From Microcoleaceae cyanobacterium UBA11344 (GTDB lineage Bacteria; Cyanobacteriota; Cyanobacteriia; Cyanobacteriales; Microcoleaceae), in NCBI GenBank assembly GCA_003483675.1, contig DMYK01000273.1, positions 1-8,578 of the forward strand: a stretch of 8,578 bases of DNA, written 5' to 3'. A program made the position numbers and the translations under genes. Positions within the stretch are counted from its first letter, which is position 1, and the number at the start of each line of letters is the position of its first letter. The notes under the pieces are model-generated. The model searched no databases. It saw only the letters and a list, made by a program, of their open reading frames with translations, and was not told the DNA's origin. This document shows positions 1-6,162 of the stretch, in pieces.

Positions 1-509
1 AAATCGGAAGCAGAACCGTCTTCATCGTCCCCCTCTTGCTTGCGGATGCTAAAGATTGAGCCGACGTTGAGATTGATGTCAAGATTGGAAGAACCGTCTA
101 TGGGGTCGTAGAGGAGACTGTAGCGCCCGATCGGACAATTTTCGGGAATATAATAGGGTTTTTCCATTTCCTCCGAAGCCAAGCGGCAGACAAGTCCACT
201 TTGCTGAAATACGGAGATAAACACTTCATTGGCATAGATATCCATATGTTTTACGGATTCTCCCTGCACGTTTACAGCCCCTGTAAACCCTAAAGCGTCT
301 TCCATTAACCCGGCTCTGCTAAGTCGCCTCGCGATCAGCTTGGCTGCTAGTCCGATCCGATTCATCAGCGCGCTCAGATCCTGAGCATCGGCTGAAAAGC
401 TTTGGAGTTGCTGGAGTACGTGACGGGATAGAGTCGTGCAATCGCGGTCTAAGGCTTGCACCTGAGCGATCGGGCCTAGGCGGGATTCCCCTGTCGGCGC
501 GTTTACCAT
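1..509 (-). CDS. fbp: Class I fructose-1,6-bisphosphatase, N-terminal part (cut by window edge)
   Basis: Hydrolyses fructose 1,6-bisphosphate to fructose 6-phosphate and phosphate in the cytoplasm, for gluconeogenesis and the Calvin cycle. The 169 visible codons hold the family's metal and phosphate site: QGES near residues 82-85, SEEMEKP at 112-118 and [20 protein letters not shown] at 134-153. E85, E113/E114, D135 and D138 are the expected magnesium ligands. The ATG at 509 is preferred because AGGGAGA (521-527) lies 11 bases upstream and the protein begins [12 protein letters not shown] with no earlier in-frame ATG nearby. The family is usually about 330-360 residues, so roughly half the gene is missing at the left edge. 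A stretch rich in acidic residues (EGDDEDGS, 159-166) follows the active-site block. It is separate from the accessory cluster on its right and is read in the same direction. Identification is secure; the dual FBP/SBPase GlpX type (class II) lacks these motifs. Confidence 0.96.
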   Translation of the reverse strand, partial: MVNAPTGESRLGPIAQVQALDRDCTTLSRHVLQQLQSFSADAQDLSALMNRIGLAAKLIARRLSRAGLMEDALGFTGAVNVQGESVKHMDIYANEVFISVFQQSGLVCRLASEEMEKPYYIPENCPIGRYSLLYDPIDGSSNLDINLNVGSIFSIRKQEGDDEDGSASD

Positions 510-520
510 GATTTTTATGT

Positions 521-527
521 TCTCCCT
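521..527 (-). promoter_or_regulatory. Ribosome binding site of fbp
   Basis: On the minus strand AGGGAGA stands 11 bases before the ATG at 509. It supports that start. I could not find a convincing -35/-10 pair upstream of it. Confidence 0.6.
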
Positions 528-876
528 GTCTTGCGGCTCTGGGTTTGGGTTCGATGGAGTGCTTGACACTTGCTCCTGAATCGGCTATTAGACCGATCGT
601 CCCCCAACTTCTATCTTAGGGAGGGTTTTGCTAAAGGGCGTGGAACTTTAGGTGAATTTTAGATCTGCACACAAAATTGAGGAGTGCGATCGGCTGTTGA
701 GTCGGGAATTGTCTTCAAAATCACTAAATTTTTGATTTACCGCAGAAAGTGTTGAGTGTTGTAGGTGTAAATGGTTGAGTCCCATGTTGATAGGGATGGG
801 AGATGAGCGATCGCACTTTCGGACAATAAGGGCGATCGCTCTTTGGAAAACGAACAATTACGCTACACTCAAGGCA
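528..876. other. Non-coding gap upstream of fbp
   Basis: This gap of about 350 bases lies between fbp and the broken gene at 877-1100. It holds two HIP1 octamers and short T- and A-rich runs. A 69-codon minus-strand frame (648-857) has no ribosome site, no recognisable domain and reads through the HIP1 sites, so I do not call it a gene. The fbp promoter should lie in the left part, but no clear hexamers stand out. Confidence 0.6.
807..839. repeat. HIP1 octamers (first two of six in the window)
   Basis: GCGATCGC occurs at 807-814 and 832-839. Each is followed by a similar short run (wCTTTsGG), so the pair is itself a 25-bp-spaced partial direct repeat. The other HIP1 copies are at 5996-6003, 7448-7455, 7649-7656 and 8322-8329. 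HIP1 is a highly over-represented octamer in many cyanobacterial genomes, which supports the assignment of the host. None occurs between 840 and 5995. Confidence 0.9.
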
Positions 877-909
877 TTATGAAACAGCTTTGAGGTATTT
901 CATTACAGG

Positions 910-1012
910 CTTCAAATGGGTGCATCTCAGTTTTGCAAAAACACAAAAATCGGTGTCTGAAATCCTTACGATCTCGTATACATTTACAAATGTGAGATGC
1001 ACCCCTTCAAAT
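910..1012. repeat. 8-bp target site duplication around the MITE
   Basis: CTTCAAAT at 910-917 and again at 1005-1012, immediately outside the inverted repeats. Keeping one copy and removing the 95 bp restores the reading frame of the remnant gene, which is independent support for this being the real insertion boundary. Confidence 0.85.
918..1004. mobile_element. 87-bp MITE-like element, non-autonomous
   Basis: The ends are perfect 12-bp inverted repeats, GGGTGCATCTCA at 918-929 and TGAGATGCACCC at 993-1004. Looser complementarity continues inward to about 22 bp (17-18 matches). The element is flanked by identical 8-bp direct repeats CTTCAAAT (910-917 and 1005-1012), the mark of transposition. 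It is far too short to encode a transposase, so it must have been moved by an enzyme encoded elsewhere. A self-complementary TTTTGCAAAA sits at 931-940. I do not assign an IS family: ends starting GGG with an 8-bp duplication fit more than one group. Confidence 0.85.
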
Positions 1013-1068
1013 CGATGTCATCGTTGTCAGTCAGTATTTTGAATAAATGACAGGGGATGCCGGCTGCA

Positions 1069-1101
1069 ATCAAAGCTTCCATCGCGCGATCGAGCTTTGA
1101 T
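1069..1101. repeat. Nested palindrome
   Basis: ATCAAAGCT (1069-1077) pairs with AGCTTTGAT (1093-1101) around a 15-base loop that contains a perfect 10-bp palindrome ATCGCGCGAT (1081-1090). It lies directly downstream of the last cluster gene, so it could mark transcript ends, but no T-run follows on the minus strand. It also falls inside the remnant reading frame. Confidence 0.45.
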
Positions 1102-1110
1102 CAGTATTTT

Positions 1111-1788
1111 CTATTCATTGATTTTCATTGAAACCACTGCATGTAGACCATGCCATCCCCCCTCCAGCGAGACAGTCTCAATATGCCGCAATCCTCCAGC
1201 CTCAATCATTTTTAGGAAATCAAACTGAGGTGGTCGGGGTCTAATATCCCAAGATTCTCTGCCTGACCCTGAAGGCTCTATTTCATATGGTTTCCATTCA
1301 AGAAGAACAACCATTCCACCCGGTTGTAAGTGTTTTGCGATTCCTTTATAGAACGACCAGTGAATGCGCCAGCCTGGATCGCTTTCAATCAAACCTTTGG
1401 TATCGCCCTGGCACTTGAATGACCAAGGTGGGTTTCCCACTACAAGATTAAACTTAGATTCTGTAGGCAATGGCTCTAAATTGTCCCCGCAGTATGCAGA
1501 ACATTTTTTTAATAAATTATTAGCTCGAATGGTCTTTAAAACGGACTCGATTGCCATAGGATTAATGTCGAGAAAAGTCATCTTATTCGCAATTCCCTCA
1601 CTTAGGAGATTAAAACCAATAAAACCTGGACCGGAAAAGGCTTCTAAGGCATTTTCTGCACGCAGACCAAATCTATTATTCAAATATTGCGCGAGAATAG
1701 GTGCATGGAGTGTACCGCCTGCATCCAAAATTGACTGATACCGTATTTGAATTTCTCCAGTTGTCCATAAAAGCTCGAAATGATTCAT
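1111..1788 (-). CDS. SAM-dependent methyltransferase with NPPW motif
   Basis: A 225-residue class I (Rossmann-fold) methyltransferase. Motif I is seen as EAFSGPGFIG (49-58), the acidic end of strand 2 as FLDINPMA (72-79), and the catalytic motif IV as VVGNPPW (116-122). NPPW/NPPY in motif IV is known from enzymes that methylate a planar nitrogen, such as adenine-N6, glutamine-N5 and rRNA enzymes. HLQPGGMVVLLEW (153-165) is the usual next strand. The protein is short, has no DNA target-recognition domain and no restriction gene beside it, so a DNA methylase is unlikely; a small-molecule or glycan substrate is an inference from the neighbours. The ATG at 1788 is preferred to an upstream TTG at 1812; neither has a clear ribosome site. 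It is the last gene of the cluster, 56 bp after the type-11 methyltransferase. Confidence 0.8.
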   Translation of the reverse strand: MNHFELLWTTGEIQIRYQSILDAGGTLHAPILAQYLNNRFGLRAENALEAFSGPGFIGFNLLSEGIANKMTFLDINPMAIESVLKTIRANNLLKKCSAYCGDNLEPLPTESKFNLVVGNPPWSFKCQGDTKGLIESDPGWRIHWSFYKGIAKHLQPGGMVVLLEWKPYEIEPSGSGRESWDIRPRPPQFDFLKMIEAGGLRHIETVSLEGGWHGLHAVVSMKINE

Positions 1789-1844
1789 AAAACTTATTAG
1801 ATTAAACAACAAAAGCTATACTAGCAGTTATTCTCTTTATAAAC

Positions 1845-2546
1845 TCATGGTTTTGTACAATCAACGACCAAAGACTCTAAAGCTATCAAGCCTGGAGGCT
1901 TTCGAGAAACGTTCTCTAAATTTTCTAGACATCTGTCTTGACTTTCGCAAACATTAACCCTATGAATTTTTACAAATCCGACTTTTTCTAGCAAACCACG
2001 CAAGACTCTCTCGTCGTAAATAAACTGATGCCCCCACGCCCGCATATAATTATTAATAACGAATGTCTCATCAAAGCTAGGAGCATTTTTATAGTGGGGA
2101 GATTTTTCAATCCATCGATCTGATGAATGCTTTATAAATTCAAGTTGTATTTCGGTTTTGTTTTCTGTATAAAGATCGATTAAAAATTGAAGGTCAGGCG
2201 TTGATATTCTCAACTTACCTCCTGATTTCAAAACTCGGAAGCACTCCGAAAGCATTAATCCTCCTTGAGTGTAAGTAATATGCTCTATCATGTGTTCACT
2301 AAATATATAGTCAAATCTATTATTATCAAAAGGTAATTTTCGAGTAGCATCCATAAAAAGAATTTTATTTGAAAATGGGATAAAATCAGTATTCAGCCAA
2401 CCTTCAAGGAAATTCCCTCCACATCCAATATGCAATTTCTTGACCTCGTTCGAGCTAAGATAACATTCGACTATTCTTCTATGTTTTTGGGTTACAGATA
2501 GTATTATTTTTTGCAGAAAGCCCATATTTTTTGATAGATTTATCAT
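1845..2546 (-). CDS. Type-11 SAM-dependent methyltransferase
   Basis: A 233-residue cytoplasmic methyltransferase of the Methyltransf_11 kind often found in polysaccharide and glycosyltransferase clusters. Motif I is KLHIGCGG (37-44), followed by GWLNTDF with the expected aspartate D54, FMDATRKLPF (64-73) with D66, FDYIFSEHMIEHI (78-90) and RVLKSGGKLRISTPD (104-118). SEHMIEH is characteristic of this group. The substrate cannot be read from the sequence; a sugar or lipid-linked intermediate is a guess from context. The C-terminal half (DRCLENLENVSRKPPGL) ends in the loosely conserved way of the family. I chose the ATG at 2546; a TTG at 2591 would add 15 basic residues but overlaps a TTGACA hexamer. 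It lies about 75 bp after the 714-residue gene and is probably co-transcribed. Confidence 0.85.
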   Translation of the reverse strand: MINLSKNMGFLQKIILSVTQKHRRIVECYLSSNEVKKLHIGCGGNFLEGWLNTDFIPFSNKILFMDATRKLPFDNNRFDYIFSEHMIEHITYTQGGLMLSECFRVLKSGGKLRISTPDLQFLIDLYTENKTEIQLEFIKHSSDRWIEKSPHYKNAPSFDETFVINNYMRAWGHQFIYDERVLRGLLEKVGFVKIHRVNVCESQDRCLENLENVSRKPPGLIALESLVVDCTKP

Positions 2547-2621
2547 CTTAATTTGTCTTACCTTCAAGTCTCTACAACGGAACTTTGTCAATTTTTTTAG
2601 CGCAAAATATAATTTAAAGAT

Positions 2622-4766
2622 TTAAAAAAATGCTATACCTTTTGTATTCCAACCATCAGATTTATTGGCTTTGACACTTAAGCGGCTCCAAGCCTTTAAT
2701 ATATCTATTTCTTCCTGACTCAGCAAAGTTGAATCAGTTTTTATGAGGCACTCGATACTATTTCCTTCACTGTCGATCATGTTTGAAAATAATGGTTTTC
2801 CATCACTACAAACTTGGCGCAATAAACTCAGAATACGCACGTATGGAGCCACTTCTTCAAATATATTCGCAAGCGGTCGATCTGCCATATTGTTTTGAAA
2901 AATAGCTTTATAATGTGGGCTTTCGGATGGAATCAATCCAGGGTTGCTATAAAGTTCTGAAATCACTCGAACTGAAACAACAGCCTCCAAGAAAAAAGAG
3001 CGAAGTTTAGATGCTATATGCGAAAGATTGTGAAAATGAATGCGCCGAAGCTCTAGTTCTGCGTCAATCTCCGCCCACTCATCAGAGCTAATTAGACACC
3101 CCCATTTTAATCGTTCATCTGTGGTGTAAACAGCGAAATCAGCTCCTGATATCAGCCCTAAGTGGCTTAAATACTGTTCGATCCAATTATGAAGCTTGTT
3201 AGGAAGCATACAGTTACTTTGTAATAGAGTTGAGACAAATATCGAGCTTGAGGTTAGCTTACCTGGCTGAGTCCCCAATTCCATTATAAAGTCTTGAGTT
3301 ATCCGAGGATTCTTTGGGAAATCCAGTAATGCCATATAAGCCTGCTCAGCGTAATGTAGCTCATCATCATATTGCTCGGGATATTTAACAATCAGAGCCG
3401 ACTGTGGACTATCCTTTGTTGTATATTTATCGAATCGGTCAAATAAAAACCTCCAAAGATCGATTGTGAATTCGGAATTTGGTCTATTGGTAGTCTTGAA
3501 GAGAGAACCACGGGCCGCGCAATACAGTTCTAAGGCTGAGTGGTAGAATCCCTGAGCAATAGCGGTTGTATGCCTGTTCGTCATCAAATGGATGATAGCG
3601 TGCCATTGAAATCTATGCGTGAGTCCTCCGTGGCAAGAGCGGACTCCCACATCATAGATAGCGTAAGCACGAGTAACTAACTCACTAAAGCATGATGAGG
3701 ATAAGACACCAACAGGGATCGCTTGGGTTGTTGGGAAATAGGCTTGGTCTTCAAAGAACTCTAATGCTTCGAGTAACTCTGCATTGGGTTTCGCTTGAAG
3801 ATAGCCTTCTATGTGACGAAGATACTCGAAGAATATTTTTTGATTTCTCAGCAGGCGCTGAACGCGGGAAAAATCGCTGAGCCACTTGAAAGAGTCCTTC
3901 CTCCGTTCAAAGTTATAGTTGTAGTTTAAATGATCGCAAGCCCGTATTCGAGCGTTTTTTGGATTTTTAGGTATCTTGATGACATCCTCAATTGCTTCTG
4001 TATTGTCTCGGTGTATTGCATTTTTCCTCCTAGTTCGATTAGTCAAGCCATTCCCACTAATCTCATTCATCATCTGACTGTGTACAGTATTTCCAACTCT
4101 TTGCTTTGGATTATGAACACCATTAGCTTCTGTAAAGGCTTCAGGTATAATTGAGATCCAGACTTCGATGCTATAAGTATGGTGATACCAGTTAGCGAAG
4201 TCCTCTACTCCCCAGTAGTTTGCAATTCGGCTGGAAAAATCAGAATGAGTTTCTTTCAAGACGAGTGTCTCGATAGTCTGAAGACCATCGATCTCGACCC
4301 GATCGAGGATTTCTTGATACACAAGATAGTTCTCATTTTTCCCCACTTGATATTCAACATCTGCTTTATCTTCACCAAGATCGCTTGGAACACATCTGTA
4401 GATACGAAGCATCAGAGTATTGACCTGCTCGATTTTGAGTATCTGTATCGGTATCACTAACACTTGTTCATAGGGCGTGAAATCAACAGCAACACCAGAG
4501 GATGTATTTCCTGTATAATCCCCTATCCTAACCGCAATATTCTCACAACCTATGGAATATGGTATTCTATCTCTTCTCTCCGAACATATAGAATGAAGCT
4601 TCAAAAAACGTCTTGTGCAATCATAACAGACGGATTGATTATCAATTGGAGATTTGGGAGGAATAATCGGTTGACCAATACTATCAACGTTGTATATCCC
4701 ATCCCAGAATAGAGATAGTGAAGTCCATAGATGAGGCTCTGGATTGTGATTTTCTTTCTGGGTCAT
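2622..4766 (-). CDS. Hypothetical protein of 714 residues, family not recognised
   Basis: I do not recognise this protein. It has no signal peptide or clear membrane span, so it is probably cytoplasmic. Residues 1-70 include four cysteines (C47, C50, C61, C74), with CYDC forming a CxxC pair that could bind zinc. Residues about 75-210 alternate short hydrophobic strands (VAVDF, QVLVIPIQIL, LMLRIYRC, YSIEVWISI) and look like a beta-sandwich. Residues 215-290 are polar and basic, probably a linker. The rest looks helical, with a striking histidine-rich stretch at 379-409 (H379, H384, H389, H393, H399, H409) beside C378. Two more histidines (H577, H579) lie in RRIHFHN. Such residues could form a metal site, but this is only a suggestion. 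It starts 6 bp after the glycosyltransferase stop with no ribosome site of its own, so translational coupling is likely. Its job is probably linked to that enzyme. Confidence 0.85.
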   Translation of the reverse strand: MTQKENHNPEPHLWTSLSLFWDGIYNVDSIGQPIIPPKSPIDNQSVCYDCTRRFLKLHSICSERRDRIPYSIGCENIAVRIGDYTGNTSSGVAVDFTPYEQVLVIPIQILKIEQVNTLMLRIYRCVPSDLGEDKADVEYQVGKNENYLVYQEILDRVEIDGLQTIETLVLKETHSDFSSRIANYWGVEDFANWYHHTYSIEVWISIIPEAFTEANGVHNPKQRVGNTVHSQMMNEISGNGLTNRTRRKNAIHRDNTEAIEDVIKIPKNPKNARIRACDHLNYNYNFERRKDSFKWLSDFSRVQRLLRNQKIFFEYLRHIEGYLQAKPNAELLEALEFFEDQAYFPTTQAIPVGVLSSSCFSELVTRAYAIYDVGVRSCHGGLTHRFQWHAIIHLMTNRHTTAIAQGFYHSALELYCAARGSLFKTTNRPNSEFTIDLWRFLFDRFDKYTTKDSPQSALIVKYPEQYDDELHYAEQAYMALLDFPKNPRITQDFIMELGTQPGKLTSSSIFVSTLLQSNCMLPNKLHNWIEQYLSHLGLISGADFAVYTTDERLKWGCLISSDEWAEIDAELELRRIHFHNLSHIASKLRSFFLEAVVSVRVISELYSNPGLIPSESPHYKAIFQNNMADRPLANIFEEVAPYVRILSLLRQVCSDGKPLFSNMIDSEGNSIECLIKTDSTLLSQEEIDILKAWSRLSVKANKSDGWNTKGIAFF

Positions 4767-4772
4767 AAGATT

Positions 4773-5657
4773 TTACAAATAAAATAATCGTGCTGCTTCT
4801 TCTCTAAATACATGGTCAGTATTAGCTAGGATGGTTTGCTCTATATAATCTTCAAACAGTGCGGCAGAGTTAGTGAGTAACGCATTACTATACAATTTTT
4901 CTGCCTTTAGTGAGCAGGTGAAAAACTGCTGAACAGAAGGAATACTCTGTGGGTCAGCTAATGGGTAGTGTCCAGAAGATAGTCTCTCCAACATTAGTTG
5001 CTTGGTAAGAGCAATCTTTTGGCTAGCACCAGGTCCATTAGTTACAGAAATAGGTCGCTTCACATAAGAATGAAGTGTCTGTCCAAAATGAAAGCAGTGA
5101 TCGCTCTTGGAAAAGAGTTTCAACAGGAAATCGATATCAGTGACACATGACAGGGTGGAATCAAATCTCGGATCGGCAACCCTGCGATCATACACGAGCA
5201 TAGAATCGCTTGAGAAGTTAGTGAATTTATAGTCTTGACTTGTAAGGATGCGGTCAGAACCTTCACCCACCGTTCTTAAAGGTTTGTGATTCTTCGTCAG
5301 TAACTGAAGGGCACAAGAAATTATCGGATGGTGTTGTAACTGTACAACCGCAAGCTCAAGCTTCTGGGGATGCATCATATCATCAGCATCGAGTATGGCA
5401 GCGTATTCAAAGCGGGCGGAATCCAGACCTATATTTCTGGGAATCGGCGACCCTGAAGCATTGCCTCCAGTAGAAAGGAATCGGATGCCTTTGTGCAACA
5501 ACCCCACACGACCAAGAACTGACTCATAATCAACGTAATCGTCTGCAACAATGATCAATTCCCAGTCTTTATACTCTTGCTTAATGATGCTCAAAACAGC
5601 GCTGGCAATTGTATCTTCTGCTTTAAATGCAGGCATAATGATTGAAAATTTTTGCAT
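4773..5657 (-). CDS. Family 2 glycosyltransferase
   Basis: A 294-residue GT2 (GT-A fold, inverting) enzyme that transfers a sugar from a nucleotide-sugar donor. The N-terminus FSIIMPAFKAEDTIASAVLSI (4-24) is the standard GT2 opening strand and helix, WELIIVADD (32-40) carries the nucleotide-binding aspartates, and PIPRNIGLDSAR (71-82) precedes AAILDADDMM (86-95). In the last, D90, D92 and D93 form the DxD metal site. CVTDIDFLLKL near residue 175 matches the acidic motif expected for acceptor binding or the catalytic base. No membrane segment is visible, unlike processive synthases. The ATG at 5657 is well supported by AGGGAGGA five bases upstream; a TTG at 5675 would place the ribosome site inside the gene. 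It is the first gene of the cluster and its promoter should lie in the repeat at 5680-5826. The acceptor is unknown. Confidence 0.92.
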   Translation of the reverse strand: MQKFSIIMPAFKAEDTIASAVLSIIKQEYKDWELIIVADDYVDYESVLGRVGLLHKGIRFLSTGGNASGSPIPRNIGLDSARFEYAAILDADDMMHPQKLELAVVQLQHHPIISCALQLLTKNHKPLRTVGEGSDRILTSQDYKFTNFSSDSMLVYDRRVADPRFDSTLSCVTDIDFLLKLFSKSDHCFHFGQTLHSYVKRPISVTNGPGASQKIALTKQLMLERLSSGHYPLADPQSIPSVQQFFTCSLKAEKLYSNALLTNSAALFEDYIEQTILANTDHVFREEAARLFYL

Positions 5658-5662
5658 TACGA

Positions 5663-5670
5663 TCCTCCCT
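5663..5670 (-). promoter_or_regulatory. Strong ribosome binding site of the glycosyltransferase
   Basis: AGGGAGGA on the minus strand, five bases before the ATG at 5657. It decides the start and is the strongest ribosome site in the window. The 714-residue gene that follows has none. Confidence 0.75.
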
Positions 5671-5733
5671 TTCAAGACAAACAGTAGCGGTACTTATCGA
5701 GCTCTATTTATCTATCAGGCTCAGTCCCCAAGT

Positions 5734-5763
5734 TTTATGCAAAATACTTGTCTTTTGTTACAA
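5734..5763 (-). promoter_or_regulatory. Candidate promoter of the glycosyltransferase cluster
   Basis: On the minus strand TTGTAA (5763-5758) and CATAAA (5739-5734) are 18 bases apart, each matching four of six consensus positions. Transcription would begin near 5727, giving a leader of about 70 bases. Both hexamers and the spacing are kept exactly in copy 2 of the repeat (5940-5935 and 5916-5911), although the surrounding DNA has diverged. That conservation is the main support. Confidence 0.4.
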
Positions 5764-5772
5764 AACTTTACA
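5757..5772 (+). promoter_or_regulatory. HLR1-like element (possible RpaB site)
   Basis: GTTACAAAACTTTACA fits the published cyanobacterial HLR1 consensus, two (G/T)TTACA hexamers separated by four bases of which the first two are A or T, at every position. HLR1 is bound by the response regulator RpaB and ties transcription to light and redox state. Relative to the cluster it lies across the candidate -35, a place where binding would usually repress. On the plus strand it also overlaps a TTGTCT-N17-CATAAT pair (5748-5776), so a rightward RNA is a second possibility. Copy 2 keeps the first hexamer but has TTTATC in place of the second. Confidence 0.45.
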
Positions 5773-5856
5773 TAATCCTTCCTGACCCTGGCAGATAGTA
5801 GCTTTGAGCTGAATTAGACCGATCGCCCTAATGCACCATGAGCCCCGATGAACCGC

Positions 5857-6003
5857 AACAGTGGCGGTACTTCTCAAGCTCTATTTATCTATCGGGTTGA
5901 GTCCACAAGTTTTATGCAAAATATTGGGTTTTTGTTACAAAACTTTATCTAGCGCCGTTAGACGTTCGCAGATATTAGCTTTGAGGTTAGTTGCAGCGAT
6001 CGC
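5857..6003. repeat. Long direct repeat, copy 2 (orphan leader)
   Basis: Counterpart of 5680-5826, separated from it by 30 bp. Read on the minus strand it keeps the same promoter-like hexamers, but no gene follows: after the homology ends the next ATG opens only a two-codon frame. It ends in a HIP1 octamer (5996-6003). The remaining bases to the thrB stop (6004-6162) are AT-rich and I see nothing in them. Confidence 0.85.
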
Positions 6004-6162
6004 GCCATCACTGAATCTGAGTATCTCTACTCGGTGTCACATCTCGTCAACAAGCTCAACTCAAGTTAATAAAAGTACAATATCAATGGACATCAACATC
6101 CAATAGAGGTAATAAAATCCGATTTTCGCTTGCACAGTAGATTTTTTGTCCAGCTAACTTAA

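Larger units (their letters stand above)
877..1100 (-). pseudogene. 3' remnant of an unidentified gene, split by a MITE
   Basis: Reading leftward from the in-frame TGA at 1103-1101, the frame gives SKLDRAMEALIAAG, then IPCHLFKILTDNDDIDLK, and then runs into the element at 1004, where it gains a few residues and stops. If 918-1004 and one 8-bp target copy are removed, the frame continues without a shift as PVMKYLKAVS and ends at TAA (879-877). The join gives DNDDIDLKPVMKYLKAVS, which reads like a natural protein C-terminus. The 5' part of the gene is absent: the stop of the NPPW methyltransferase lies just 7 bases upstream. I infer that the left boundary of the accessory cluster cut this gene and that the MITE later split what remained. 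I do not recognise the family. An ATG at 1082 could give a 32-residue peptide today, but it has no ribosome site. Confidence 0.6.
5680..5826. repeat. Long direct repeat, copy 1 (leader of the cluster)
   Basis: This segment matches 5857-6003 at a constant offset of 177 bp with no gaps. Over 5680-5808 I count about 25 differences in 129 bases (about 81% identity); similarity fades but continues to the shared GATCGC near 5826. The best-kept blocks are CTCTATTTATCTATC, CAAGTTTTATGCAAAATA and TTTTGTTACAAAACTTTA. The copy ends just before the ribosome site of the glycosyltransferase. No protein is supported in any frame. Confidence 0.85.

Noticed and set aside
648..857. 69-codon minus-strand open frame upstream of fbp
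   Set aside because: No ribosome site, no family resemblance, low-complexity composition and HIP1 octamers within it.
1031..1110. TCAGTATTTT at 1031-1040 and 1101-1110 as an insertion duplication
   Set aside because: Ten bases in AT-rich DNA with no inverted repeats between them that would define an element; probably chance.
2586..2591. Perfect TTGACA as a -35 for the type-11 methyltransferase
   Set aside because: No -10 hexamer at 16-18 bases on the minus strand; kept only as a possibility in a gene-dense operon.
2622..4766. Relation of the 714-residue protein to DUF3160-like helical proteins
   Set aside because: Only a faint resemblance in the last 150 residues (SQEEIDILKAWSRL); not enough to name a family.
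5861..6106. Plus-strand open frame in copy 2 of the leader repeat
   Set aside because: The same peptide-like stretch appears in copy 1 only because the DNA is duplicated; there is no start context and no family.
6110..6126. Terminator for thrB formed by AAAATCCGATTTT
   Set aside because: A one-base loop and a stem of mostly A-T pairs without a proper T-run; too weak to claim.
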